The notes below the pieces were generated by a model. The model had not been told where the DNA came from and ran no database searches. It was given only the letters and a program-made list of their open reading frames with translations. This document shows positions 43,873-53,464 of a DNA stretch of 64,000 nt, piece by piece. Made by a program: the position numbers and the translations under genes. Position 1 is the stretch's first letter, and each line of letters opens with the position of its first letter. Source of the DNA: Dyadobacter sp. NIV53 (lineage in GTDB: Bacteria; Bacteroidota; Bacteroidia; Cytophagales; Spirosomataceae); NCBI RefSeq assembly GCF_019711195.1, contig NZ_CP081299.1, forward strand, positions 4,190,001 through 4,254,000. The letters run 5' to 3'.

Positions 43873-44700
43873 ATGAATAGCCTTCCTAATATATCGGAAA
43901 TATTAAAAAATATCTTTGGCGCGCTAATTGGCCAATTCGTTGATTTTGTACCAAGGGTTGTAGGGTGCCTGTTTATTTTAGGAGTTGGCTATCTGGTAGC
44001 CAAAGGTGTCAAAATTATCATCAAACAGGTACTAAGTAAAATTGGGTTTGACAGAATTGGTGAAAAGTTAAATGAAATAGGAATTATCAAGCAACTGAAA
44101 ACAGAAATTTCACTTAGTGATATCGTTGCTAAAATCTTGTATTATTACATTCTTCTGATATTTTTAACCCTTGCTGCTGATAAACTGGGTGTAGATACCA
44201 TTACTAATATGGTACTGTCCCTGGTGAATTTTATTCCGAAGCTAATTGCCGGTGCGATCATGCTGCAAATAGGGATTATGCTCTCTGATGCAATCAAAAC
44301 GGCAGTAATGGCACTTTGCAAATCATTTAACATTGCAGCGGCTAAACTTATCGGTAACATTGCCTTCATTTTTTTTCTTATTATCACTTTCATTACCGCA
44401 CTCGGGCAAATAGGAATTGAAACTGCACTTTTAGAATCAAGCTTTCTTCTAATTATTGGTGGCGTAATTATCGCTTTTGCGATCGGATATGGTATTGCTT
44501 CCCGTGATATTCTTGCCAATATTATTTCTTCCTTTTACAGCCGGAAAAATTACAGAGAAGGACAGGTAATTAAGATTGGTGAGGTGAAAGGAGTTATTAC
44601 CAAAATTGACAATACTTCGATAACTATCGTAAATGATTCTTCAACTACCATAGTTCCTCTTCAGCTCTTCCAGACTAAACTGGTCGAAATTTTTAATTAA
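43873..44700 (+). CDS. Mechanosensitive channel family protein (MscS-like, TM-helix type)
   Basis: The 275-residue protein has about five membrane helices and conserved TM_helix repeats (VVGCLFILGVGYLVAKGVK, NFIPKLIAGAIMLQIGIML). A pore-like segment, GGVIIAFAIGYGIASRDILANIISSFYS, and a short beta domain (REGQVIKIGEVKGVITKIDN) follow the MscS pattern. It probably opens on membrane tension to release solutes. It lies 22 bases after the small protein and 26 before a DUF3078 gene. Confidence 0.9.
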   Translation: MNSLPNISEILKNIFGALIGQFVDFVPRVVGCLFILGVGYLVAKGVKIIIKQVLSKIGFDRIGEKLNEIGIIKQLKTEISLSDIVAKILYYYILLIFLTLAADKLGVDTITNMVLSLVNFIPKLIAGAIMLQIGIMLSDAIKTAVMALCKSFNIAAAKLIGNIAFIFFLIITFITALGQIGIETALLESSFLLIIGGVIIAFAIGYGIASRDILANIISSFYSRKNYREGQVIKIGEVKGVITKIDNTSITIVNDSSTTIVPLQLFQTKLVEIFN

Positions 44701-44726
44701 GTATATTCAAAGCAGTTATTTTTAAA

Positions 44727-45695
44727 ATGAGTAAATTTTTCAAACTAAGTTTAATTTTTATTGTACTTGTATTAGGAAACACAAGTGGGTTTGCACAAGG
44801 TAATGCTGATTTACAAAAGCAGATTGATTTAAAAAATGCATTAAGTGCCAGTCGTTTAAAAGCTGAAAAGGATACAACCTGGCGAAAAATAGAATTTGGA
44901 GCTAATCTCAACCAAGGGTCGTTCAGCTCTAACTGGACTGGTGGTGGTGTGAATTCGGTAGCGTTAGGATTATTTTTTAATGCTTTATCTGAAATGAAAA
45001 AAGGGAAAGATTCCTGGCGTAATGATTTTCAGTCTCAATATGGAGTAGTTAGAAATAAAGGCCAGCAAAGCCGCAAAAATGTAGACCGGATTTTTTTTGA
45101 TTCAAAGTATAACCGGGAATTATCAAAAAAATGGAGCTTGTTTGGTAACGTGAACTTTCTGTCCCAGTTTGCCAATGGCTACGAGTACCCGGAAACGACA
45201 AATCTTGATTCGGTAAATTACAAGAAAAAAGTCTCAGGTTTTTTTGCTCCTGCTTATCTGACAGAAGCAATTGGTATTGAATTTAAGCCGGTTTCCTATT
45301 TCTTTTTGGATTTCGCACCAGGCGCGTTACGTCAGACTATTGTAACTGATAAAAACCTGTACCTGACAATGCCCTTAAATTATGGAGTTGAAATAGGAAA
45401 GCGTGTCCGCAATGAAGTTGGGATTATTCAGTTGGTAGCAAACTTTGATAAAGACATTGCCAAGGATATTAATTTTAAGTTCAGGTACCTGCTTTATACT
45501 TCCTATGCCAAAAACCAGACAACGCGTGAGCGTGAACTAAATGCCGATCATCGTCTGGATGCTACAATTACCGCCAAAATTGCAAAATATTTTAATGTTA
45601 ACCTTGGTGCAATTGTAATTTACGATAAAGACCAGAGTAACAAAGTTCAGTTTGCACAGGGACTGAGCGTCGGATTTTTGTATTCTTTTAAATAA
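44727..45695 (+). CDS. DUF3078 outer-membrane protein
   Basis: The 322-residue protein has a signal peptide (1-23, ending SGFAQG). It shows the DUF3078 pattern: WRKIEFGANLNQGSFSSNWTG, NDFQSQYGVVRNK, KWSLFGNVNFLSQFANGYEY, and a final strand SVGFLYSFK with terminal aromatic residues. It is a Bacteroidota-specific family, predicted to form an outer-membrane barrel; its function is not known. It sits between two mechanosensitive channel genes, which hints at a role in osmotic or envelope stress, but this is inference. Confidence 0.9.
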   Translation: MSKFFKLSLIFIVLVLGNTSGFAQGNADLQKQIDLKNALSASRLKAEKDTTWRKIEFGANLNQGSFSSNWTGGGVNSVALGLFFNALSEMKKGKDSWRNDFQSQYGVVRNKGQQSRKNVDRIFFDSKYNRELSKKWSLFGNVNFLSQFANGYEYPETTNLDSVNYKKKVSGFFAPAYLTEAIGIEFKPVSYFFLDFAPGALRQTIVTDKNLYLTMPLNYGVEIGKRVRNEVGIIQLVANFDKDIAKDINFKFRYLLYTSYAKNQTTRERELNADHRLDATITAKIAKYFNVNLGAIVIYDKDQSNKVQFAQGLSVGFLYSFK

Positions 45696-45721
45696 TTTTT
45701 CCACTAAACATTTTAAACATC

Positions 45722-46048
45722 ATGCTTCAGGAATTTAAAACTTTTATTGCCAAAGGAAACGTATTGGATCTGGCAGTTGGTGTGGTCATTGGTGCTGCAT
45801 TCGGGAAGATCACCACTTCTCTTGTGGAAGATATCATTAATCCTATTTTAGGATTGATAATTGGCGGTGTGGATTTTACACAATTGAAAGTGGTACTTAA
45901 AGAAGCAGTTGGTGAAACACCGGAAGTTGCTATTAAATACGGTAATTTCATTCAGGTATTGATCCAGTTCATTATCATTGCATGGGTTATTTTTTTAATA
46001 GTAAAATTGGCCAACAAGCTAAGATTATCTGAGCCAAAGAAGGAATAA
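45722..46048 (+). CDS. mscL: Large-conductance mechanosensitive channel MscL
   Basis: The 108-residue protein has the MscL pattern: FKTFIAKGNVLDLAVGVVIG plus AAFGKITTSLVEDIINPILG for helix 1 and VLIQFIIIAWVIFLIVKLAN for helix 2. It is short: E. coli MscL has 136 residues, and here the C-terminal cytoplasmic helix is nearly absent. It opens a wide pore at high membrane tension. It is the last gene of the sigma-factor group. Confidence 0.95.
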   Translation: MLQEFKTFIAKGNVLDLAVGVVIGAAFGKITTSLVEDIINPILGLIIGGVDFTQLKVVLKEAVGETPEVAIKYGNFIQVLIQFIIIAWVIFLIVKLANKLRLSEPKKE

Positions 46049-46198
46049 AACGTATAGGGATTAGTTCCGGTTAAAGTTTCAGTTATGGAGATGTGCATTT
46101 TTTAAGTCTGTAAATTTTTAGTTTCTGGACTGCCAAAGTTCCATTGAAAAAGATTTACCTTCGTTGTTTACACTTTATAACTTGTTAATATACATACT

Positions 46199-47542
46199 GT
46201 GTCTAATAAATTAGTCGTTTTGGGTGGGGGTGAAAGTGGCGTTGGTGCAGCAATCCTTGGTAAATCCAAAGGTTTTGATGTCTTTTTATCAGATCGGAAC
46301 CAGCTGCAAGACAAATACAGGGAAGAGCTGATTATAAGAAATATTGCTTTTGAAGAAGGAAAACATACTGAATCAAATATCTTAGAGGCTGATCTGATCG
46401 TAAAAAGTCCTGGCATTCCCGATACGGTCCCTTTAATTATCGGATTAAAAAATAAAGGAATACCTGTTATCTCAGAAATTGAATTTGCTTCCCGCTACAC
46501 TACGGCAAAATTAATTGCGATTACTGGCAGCAATGGGAAAACCACAACCACATTACTGGCTTATCATCTACTTGTAACGGCTGGATTAAGCGTTGGACTG
46601 GCAGGTAATATTGGTGAAAGTTTTGCCTGGCAAGTAGCGGAAAAGCAATTTGATTATTACGTTTTGGAAGTCAGCAGTTTCCAGCTGGATAATATAATAG
46701 ACTTCCGCCCTGATATTGCTGTACTGCTCAATATAACTCCTGATCATTTGGATCGTTACGGATATTCTTTTCAGAATTACGTCGATTCTAAATTTAATAT
46801 CATCCGGAATCAGACTGAACATGACAATTTTATATTCTTCGATGATAGTGAAATTATTTTAGAAGAATTTAAAAAACGTGAGATAAAGGCATCAAAATGG
46901 GGGATCTCAATTGATCATGTATTAAAAGAAGGGGCTTATCTTAATAAACAAAACCTGGTAAGTGATTGCAGAGGACTGTCATTTATTCAGGATTATTCTG
47001 AACTTCCAATCAAAGGGCCACACAATGCGATCAATGCAATGGCAGCGATCCTGATTGCCCAATTAAGCAATGTTAATCCGGTAAAAATTAAAGCGGGGTT
47101 GTTGTCCTTTACTAATGCTCCACATCGCCTGGAACAAGTTGCAGTGCTTAATCAAGTAACCTATGTAAATGACTCCAAGGCTACTAACGTCGATTCTGTT
47201 TTTTATGCATTGGGAAGCTTTTCACAACCGGTAATTCTGATCGCAGGCGGAGTAGATAAAGGGAATGATTACACCCAAATCGAACAATTAGTCCGCGAAA
47301 AAGTGAAGGGACTAATCATCCTGAGTATTAAATATGAGAAATTAAGAGAGTTTTTTTATGATATAGTTCCACAACTTTACGTTACCCAGGATATACAGGA
47401 TGCTGTAAACAAAGCACAAGAGTGGAGTAAGGCGGGAGATATAGTACTGCTTTCGCCGGCATGCGCCAGTTTTGATCTTTTTAAAAACTATGAAGATAGG
47501 GGCGATAAATTTAAAACAGCCGTTCGTAATTTAGTTATTTAA
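46199..47542 (+). CDS. murD: UDP-N-acetylmuramoylalanine-D-glutamate ligase
   Basis: The 447-residue protein starts at GTG 46199 and has the Mur ligase ATP motif ITGSNGKTTTTLLAYHLL (about 106-123). Further motifs are VSSFQLD, LNITPDHLDRYG, GPHNAINAMAA and NDSKATNVDSVFYAL. It adds D-glutamate to UDP-MurNAc-L-Ala. It is the first gene of the division/cell-wall cluster visible here; the usual preceding genes mraZ to mraY are not adjacent. Confidence 0.96.
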   Translation: MSNKLVVLGGGESGVGAAILGKSKGFDVFLSDRNQLQDKYREELIIRNIAFEEGKHTESNILEADLIVKSPGIPDTVPLIIGLKNKGIPVISEIEFASRYTTAKLIAITGSNGKTTTTLLAYHLLVTAGLSVGLAGNIGESFAWQVAEKQFDYYVLEVSSFQLDNIIDFRPDIAVLLNITPDHLDRYGYSFQNYVDSKFNIIRNQTEHDNFIFFDDSEIILEEFKKREIKASKWGISIDHVLKEGAYLNKQNLVSDCRGLSFIQDYSELPIKGPHNAINAMAAILIAQLSNVNPVKIKAGLLSFTNAPHRLEQVAVLNQVTYVNDSKATNVDSVFYALGSFSQPVILIAGGVDKGNDYTQIEQLVREKVKGLIILSIKYEKLREFFYDIVPQLYVTQDIQDAVNKAQEWSKAGDIVLLSPACASFDLFKNYEDRGDKFKTAVRNLVI

Positions 47543-47580
47543 TACATAACTTACTCGCTAACAAATAATTGGAATTCAAA

Positions 47581-48735
47581 ATGAACTTCTTGCTAAAATC
47601 AAGAGAAGAAACGCAGGCATGGTTCACCAGAAATCTGAAAGGTGATCCGTGGATTTGGGGTATAAGCATATTTATGTTACTTTGGAGTATCCTGGTAGTA
47701 TATAGTGCAAGTGTAAAAGATGCATATAGCCTGAATAACGGAAATACAGAACATTATCTCTATAAGCATGCCCTTTTATGCTTTTGTTCCTTATTGGTTA
47801 TGTTTTTTGTCCACCGGATACCATACATTAAATTTGTATATGTAACCCGCCTGGCAGTATGGAGTTCTATTTTTCTGCTTGGTTTTACGATGTTCTTTGG
47901 TACGTCGGTTAATGATGCTTCAAGATGGATTGAAATACCTGTGATCGGGCAACGTTTTCAGCCTTCGGAATGGGCAAAGGTGGCATTGATTGCACATTTG
48001 TCATTGATACTGGCGCGGCACATTAAAGGCGGCTGGAATACAAGGGAATTGTTTATGGAGCCCTTGGCATTAGTTGGCCTGGTCTGCGGCTTAATTTTTA
48101 CGAGTAATGTTTCTACCGCCGTTATGCTCGCTGGAATTTGTTTTTTGCTGATGTTCGTAGGAAAAGTGCCACTTCATTATTTGCTTTTTACAGCATTGGG
48201 CCTGGTATTTTTTGCAACACTGGCAATTCTTCTTAATTCCACGCAAAGGTCAGGAACTGCCCAAAACCGGATATCTGCTTTTTTTGATAAAGATGTGGTT
48301 GTATATCAATCTCAACAGTCATATATGGCTATGGCAAGAGGAGGTTTATATGGTGAAGGTGTTTCTAAAAGCCGTCAGAGACGTTTCTTGCCGGAACCGC
48401 AAAAGGACTTTATTTTCGCCGTTGCAGTGGAAGAGTATGGAACGTTAGGAGGTACTCTACTTATTTGTTTGTATCTTATTCTTTTATATAGAGGTCTTAA
48501 GGCAATAGAAGCCACAAAGCGGCCTTTTGGAGGTTTGTTATCTGCTGGTCTGACATTCATAGTAGTAAGCCAGGCTTTTTCAGCGATGGCTGTAACTGTC
48601 GGATTGGTTCCGGTAACCGGGCAGACGTTACCTTTCTTTAGTCAGGGAGGTACTTCTTTGCTTTTTACAGGAATTGCAATGGGAATGATATTAAGTGTGA
48701 GCAGAGGAGAAAAAATGGACGAAAAGAGGATATAG
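47581..48735 (+). CDS. ftsW: FtsW-type peptidoglycan polymerase
   Basis: The 384-residue protein is a SEDS family protein with about ten membrane helices. It contains NDASRWIEIPVIGQRFQPSE, SQQSYMAMARGGLYGEGVSK, DFIFAVAVEEYGTLGG and GQTLPFFSQGGTSLLF. It polymerises septal glycan strands together with a class B PBP. ATG 47581 is preferred over an in-frame TTG at 47569. It follows murD by 38 bases and precedes murG by 7. Confidence 0.95.
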   Translation: MNFLLKSREETQAWFTRNLKGDPWIWGISIFMLLWSILVVYSASVKDAYSLNNGNTEHYLYKHALLCFCSLLVMFFVHRIPYIKFVYVTRLAVWSSIFLLGFTMFFGTSVNDASRWIEIPVIGQRFQPSEWAKVALIAHLSLILARHIKGGWNTRELFMEPLALVGLVCGLIFTSNVSTAVMLAGICFLLMFVGKVPLHYLLFTALGLVFFATLAILLNSTQRSGTAQNRISAFFDKDVVVYQSQQSYMAMARGGLYGEGVSKSRQRRFLPEPQKDFIFAVAVEEYGTLGGTLLICLYLILLYRGLKAIEATKRPFGGLLSAGLTFIVVSQAFSAMAVTVGLVPVTGQTLPFFSQGGTSLLFTGIAMGMILSVSRGEKMDEKRI

Positions 48736-48742
48736 TACCAGA

Positions 48743-49843
48743 ATGTCGAAACGAATTATTATTAGTGGAGGAGGTACTGGCGGACATATTTATCCGGCAA
48801 TTGCTATTGCAAAAGCCTTGCAGAAAGAAGAGCCTGATACGGAAATCCTGTTTGTAGGTGCTTTGGGTAAAATGGAAATGGAAAAAGTACCACGTGCCGG
48901 TTACCGGATCATTGGTTTACCGATAGTTGGTATAAAAAGAGAAATTACGCTCGACAACCTTGCTTTTCCTTTAAAACTTGCGGGCAGCCTGTTAAAAGCC
49001 AGAGCTATTATAAAAGAATTTAAACCGGATGCCGCCGTTGGAGTTGGAGGATTTGCCAGCGGGCCTTTACTGATGATGGCATCTTTGCAGGGAATCCCGA
49101 CACTGATACAGGAGCAAAATTCTTATGCGGGTATTACCAACAAATGGTTGGCAAAAAAAGCATCCAAAATATGTGTTGCTTATCCCGGGATGGAAGCTTT
49201 TTTTCCAAAAGAAAAACTGGTTATGTTAGGGAATCCTGTCAGAAGTGATATTGTGGATGTGTCATCTAAAAGAAAGCAGGGATTGCTTCATTTTGGATTT
49301 ACTGAGAAATCTAAAACGTTGTTTGTGATGGGTGGAAGCCTGGGCGCAAAATCTATAAATGAAAGTGTTGACGCCGGGATTAAAGAATTGACCGATGCTG
49401 GTTATCAGGTTCTGTGGCAAACGGGTAAAGGGTTTATTGACCAGGCAAATGAAACAATTTCACGTCTTGGAACAGACAAGGTCAAGGCTTTTGAATTTAT
49501 ATATGAAATGGATCTGGCATATGCCGTTGCGGATGTCGTTATTTCAAGAGCAGGTGCATTGTCGGTGTCGGAATTATGTCTGGCTGCAAAGCCCGCAATT
49601 TTGGTTCCTTATCCGGCAGCAGCAGAAGATCATCAGACAAAAAATGCATTAAACCTGCTTGAAAGCAATGCGGCAATAATGATAAAAGATCATCAGACCC
49701 GAAAAGATCTTATACCTGCAGCGATGGATCTGCTTATTGATATTGTGAAACAGGAAGATCTTAAAATGAATATCAAGAAACTGGCAAAACCGACGGCTGC
49801 TGACGACATTGCACTGGAAGTTTTGAAATTAATTAAACTGTAA
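48743..49843 (+). CDS. murG: UDP-GlcNAc transferase MurG (lipid II synthesis)
   Basis: The 366-residue GT-B enzyme has the signature ISGGGTGGHIYPAIAIAKAL near the N-terminus, VGGFASGPLLMMA and the nucleotide-binding region SRAGALSVSELCLAAKPAIL. It converts lipid I to lipid II at the inner membrane. It lies in the murD-ftsZ operon. Confidence 0.97.
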   Translation: MSKRIIISGGGTGGHIYPAIAIAKALQKEEPDTEILFVGALGKMEMEKVPRAGYRIIGLPIVGIKREITLDNLAFPLKLAGSLLKARAIIKEFKPDAAVGVGGFASGPLLMMASLQGIPTLIQEQNSYAGITNKWLAKKASKICVAYPGMEAFFPKEKLVMLGNPVRSDIVDVSSKRKQGLLHFGFTEKSKTLFVMGGSLGAKSINESVDAGIKELTDAGYQVLWQTGKGFIDQANETISRLGTDKVKAFEFIYEMDLAYAVADVVISRAGALSVSELCLAAKPAILVPYPAAAEDHQTKNALNLLESNAAIMIKDHQTRKDLIPAAMDLLIDIVKQEDLKMNIKKLAKPTAADDIALEVLKLIKL

Positions 49844-49858
49844 ATTTTTCCATCGTTT

Positions 49859-51262
49859 ATGACATCACCAATGACAAGTTGGAAATATATTTATTTCGTG
49901 GGGATCGGGGGAATAGGAATGAGCGCATTGGCCCGTTGGTTTAAAGCGAATGGATTCCAGGTTGCAGGATATGATAAAACACTAACTACCCTTGTAAAAA
50001 CTTTGATTGATGAAGGCATTGAAGTCAACCTTGAAGATGAGGTAACTGCTATACCTGCCGAATTTATTGAAAATCCGGATTTGACATTGATTGTATATAC
50101 ACCGGCAGTACCGGTTCAGCACAAGCAAATGCTTTATTTCAGGGATAATAACTTTTTAATCCTGAAAAGATCACAGGTACTGGGCATGCTGACCAAAAAC
50201 CTGAGAACGATTGGTGTAGCAGGAACGCATGGGAAAACAACTACATCCTCAATCATAGCCCATATTTTACGTCACGCAGACGTAAACAGCACGGCTTTTT
50301 TAGGTGGTATTACGCAAAACTACGGAACAAACCTTTTGCTCAACACGCCCACCGACAATCTGGAAGAAGTGTTATGTGTAGTTGAAGCTGATGAATTTGA
50401 CAGATCCTTTCTGACACTTTTTCCCGAAATAGCTGTCGTAACTTCTACAGATGCTGATCACCTGGACATTTATCACCAACATGAGGCCATGCTGGATTCT
50501 TTCAAAGAATTCGTTAGCCAGATTGATGAAAATGGTGTGTTGTTCATGAAAAATGGATTGGATCTGGCCTCATCAACCAAGGCGAAGGTTTTAACATATT
50601 CTCTTTCCGATGGGGATTATTATGCTGATAATATCCGGATAGAAAAAGCAAGATTTGTTTTTGATCTGGTATACCCGGATGGCCGGATTGGAGATGTTGC
50701 AATGGTGATACCGGGATATCACAATATAGAAAATTCTCTTGCTGCGGGTGCAGTAGCTTTATACCTGGGAGTTGCTCCTGAAACAATAAAGGAAGCTTTG
50801 GAAAATTATCGTGGGGTAAAACGCCGTTTTGAATATCAGATTGAAACCGGTAACAAAGTTTATATCGATGATTACGCACATCATCCTGCCGAAATTGAAG
50901 CTTTTTTAACTTCAGTAAGAGCATTGTATCCGGGCAGGCATATAACGGCTATTTTCCAGCCTCATCTTTTTTCAAGAACCAGAGATTTTGCTGATGGTTT
51001 TGCTAAAAGCTTATCACTCGCGGACAGACTTCTTTTATTAGAGATATATCCGGCAAGGGAATTACCTATTGAAGGTGTTAACTCCGAAATGCTTTTAGAG
51101 AAAGTGAGTATTTTAGATAAAAATCTGATAGCCAAACATGAACTTCTTGAACTTCTACCTATAATTACTACTGATATTGTAGTAACAATTGGAGCGGGTG
51201 ATATAGATACTTTAATTGGGCCTATCAAAAATGTTTTAGTAAGTTCATTTGCTAATATTTAG
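49859..51262 (+). CDS. murC: UDP-N-acetylmuramate-L-alanine ligase
   Basis: The 467-residue protein has the N-terminal UDP-binding motif YFVGIGGIGMSALARWFK, the ATP motif GVAGTHGKTTTSSIIAHIL, TDADHLDIYH and DDYAHHPAEIEAF. It adds L-alanine to UDP-MurNAc as the first step of stem peptide formation. It starts 15 bases after murG and precedes ftsQ by 25 bases. Confidence 0.97.
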   Translation: MTSPMTSWKYIYFVGIGGIGMSALARWFKANGFQVAGYDKTLTTLVKTLIDEGIEVNLEDEVTAIPAEFIENPDLTLIVYTPAVPVQHKQMLYFRDNNFLILKRSQVLGMLTKNLRTIGVAGTHGKTTTSSIIAHILRHADVNSTAFLGGITQNYGTNLLLNTPTDNLEEVLCVVEADEFDRSFLTLFPEIAVVTSTDADHLDIYHQHEAMLDSFKEFVSQIDENGVLFMKNGLDLASSTKAKVLTYSLSDGDYYADNIRIEKARFVFDLVYPDGRIGDVAMVIPGYHNIENSLAAGAVALYLGVAPETIKEALENYRGVKRRFEYQIETGNKVYIDDYAHHPAEIEAFLTSVRALYPGRHITAIFQPHLFSRTRDFADGFAKSLSLADRLLLLEIYPARELPIEGVNSEMLLEKVSILDKNLIAKHELLELLPIITTDIVVTIGAGDIDTLIGPIKNVLVSSFANI

Positions 51263-51287
51263 CTAAAGCATTTTTAATATTACTAAG

Positions 51288-52064
51288 ATGTTACGTAAAT
51301 TTGAGTATTCTTGGAAATTTGTTAAACGCAGCTTATGGCTAATCCTTCTTGTTGCAGGAATAGGAATGACAGAAAGCAGGTTAAATATGCAGCGCTGTAC
51401 CAATCTGGTAATCTCAATTGAGGGTGATTCAGGGGCATATTTTCTTAATCAGACAGATGTTCAGATGCTTTTAACAGAAAATGGAGGAGACCCATTGATG
51501 GGAAGCAGATTAGACGAGGTGAATTTAAATGACCTCGAAAACCGCGTAAGAAAGAATAAATTAATAAAAAAATGTCAGGTATTCCGGGATTTGAAAGGTA
51601 ATGTGGTGGTAGATGTAGAGCAGGAGAGGCCACTTGCCAGATGGATCAACACGTCAGATAACGGAAATTTGCAAAATACCAGTGGGTACTATATTAATAA
51701 CGAAGGCGTTTTTTTTCCATTATCCGAAACATTTTCAGCACGGGCTTTAATCGTTTCCGGGTCCTATTTTAGAAATGCGGAAAGGCTAAAAACTGAAAAG
51801 GGGAAATCTCTAATGGACTTAATACGTTTTCTTAATACAGATTCTTTCTGGAAAGCTCAGGTTGCCCAGCTGGATGCTGATAAAGATGGTGAAATTCACC
51901 TGATTACAGTTTTCGGAGACCAGACAATAGAGTTTGGTACGGCAGAGGATTATGAGTCCAAATTTGATAAGCTCCGTTTGTTTTATGAGAAGGTTCTTAG
52001 TCAGGATTGGAGCAGATATTCAAAAATAAGTATTAAGTTTCAAGATCAAATAGTTTGTGAATAA
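51288..52064 (+). CDS. ftsQ: Cell division protein FtsQ
   Basis: The 258-residue protein has a short cytoplasmic start, one membrane helix (about 16-28; LWLILLVAGIGM) and a periplasmic part with POTRA-like and beta domains (DLKGNVVVDVEQERPLARWI, SGYYINNEGVFFPLSE). FtsQ recruits other divisome proteins. Sequence similarity among FtsQ proteins is low, so the call rests on domain layout and on position between murC and ftsA. Confidence 0.9.
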   Translation: MLRKFEYSWKFVKRSLWLILLVAGIGMTESRLNMQRCTNLVISIEGDSGAYFLNQTDVQMLLTENGGDPLMGSRLDEVNLNDLENRVRKNKLIKKCQVFRDLKGNVVVDVEQERPLARWINTSDNGNLQNTSGYYINNEGVFFPLSETFSARALIVSGSYFRNAERLKTEKGKSLMDLIRFLNTDSFWKAQVAQLDADKDGEIHLITVFGDQTIEFGTAEDYESKFDKLRLFYEKVLSQDWSRYSKISIKFQDQIVCE

Positions 52065-52078
52065 CATTCACCATCAGC

Positions 52079-53433
52079 ATGGCACAAGATAAAATAGTAG
52101 TTGGAGTAGATATTGGAAGTACCAGAATTGCAGTCGTAGCCGCTCACGGAGTTTCGTCAGGGGCACGTCAAAGTAATATTGAAATTTTGGGATTCAGTGA
52201 GATTTCTGTGCCAGCAGGAGCGGTTATAAATGGTTCTGTCGAAAATATAAAACAGGTTGGAGCTGCAATTCGTGAGGCTCTTGCCGAAGCATCTTTGCGT
52301 TCCGATCTTGATATAGGTGTAGTTAATGTAAGTTTTAGCGGGCTACACGTGCGTGTCAGTTCACAAAGCGATGGTGTAATCAGACCTTCGGCTTCTACTG
52401 GTGAAGAAGTTACGCAGAGAGATGTGGATCAATTGGTGGATGATATGTATCGGGCCAAAACAGAACCAAATTATGATGTTTTGCACGTTTTACCAATTGA
52501 TTTTACGGTTGACAATGCAGTTGGTGTACGCGAGCCTGTTGGCCGTACAGGAATAAAACTTGGCGGAAATTTTCTGATTGTTTCCGCAAATAACCAATCA
52601 ATTCAGCGCACGAAGAAAAGTTTACTCGAGGCAGATGCCAATTTGAAATTTGATAAACTGATTTATGCACCGCTTGCAACGAGTTTGTCTGTACTAACGG
52701 ATAATGAGATCAAAGCAGGTATTGCAATGGTTGATATCGGGGATCATACGACTGACCTGGTAATTTATCAGGATCGTATTATCAGGCATATTGCATCTTT
52801 TCCTATTGGTGGAAGGCATATTACCAACGATTTGGCAACGGGCTGTGGCATTCAGGTTGAAAATGCAGAGCAATTGAAAAAGGAATACGGAGTAGCAGTT
52901 TCCGGAGATATTCCTCTCAACATTGAAATTTTAGTTAATTTCTTGGCAGGCAGGCCTCCAAAACAAGTACTGAAAAAGAATGTTGCGCTTATCATTGAAG
53001 AAAGACTTAAAGAAATAGCTGCAATGGTTTATGCAGAGATACTGAAGTCGGGGCATCATGAAAAACTGATTGGAGGTATTGTATTAACCGGCGGCAGTGC
53101 GAATATAGATGAAATAGAAGTATTGTTTGAAAGAGTTACCGAAATGTCTGTACGCGTAGGTTTTCCGGAAAATCTGACTCGTACTGTAAAAGCAGATGCA
53201 GTGAGCAATTCTACATTTGCAACAGCAATCGGATTGGCATGGGCAGGATTAAAAGATATTGATTCCCGTGTAAAATCTGTATGTAAACCAACCGTAGTTG
53301 TGAATCATAATTATCACCAGGAGGTTAAGAAAAAAGAGGAGAGAGAAAAGGAAAAAGAAGAACCTAAAAAAACAGGCCGCTTTTTCTGGGATAATTTTCT
53401 AGGAAAAAAGAGGAAAATACTGACGAATACTGA
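52079..53433 (+). CDS. ftsA: Cell division protein FtsA (open frame runs on into ftsZ)
   Basis: The actin-like FtsA core is clear: GVDIGSTRIAVVAAHG (phosphate 1), MVDIGDHTTDLVIYQD (phosphate 2) and IGGIVLTGGSANIDEIEVLF (adenosine). A lysine/glutamate-rich linker is followed by GRFFWDNFLGKK, the expected amphipathic membrane helix. In the given sequence no stop follows and the frame continues into ftsZ. If one A is added to the A6 run at 53404-53409, or ribosomes slip back one base on A AAA AAG (53404-53410), the protein ends with EENTDEY at TGA 53431-53433, giving 451 residues. The interval given here assumes that ending. FtsA tethers FtsZ to the membrane. Confidence 0.85.
53404..53410 (+). 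promoter_or_regulatory. Slippery heptamer A AAA AAG at the end of ftsA
   Basis: The bases are in the right phase for -1 slippage (GGA AAA AAG), identical to the heptamer of E. coli dnaX. A -1 shift yields an FtsA stop 7 codons later. No strong downstream stem-loop and no upstream dnaX-like Shine-Dalgarno stimulator is evident, so efficient programmed frameshifting is doubtful. Confidence 0.35.
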
Positions 53434-53464
53434 TATAAAAAAACTATTTATTAACTCCGGGATT

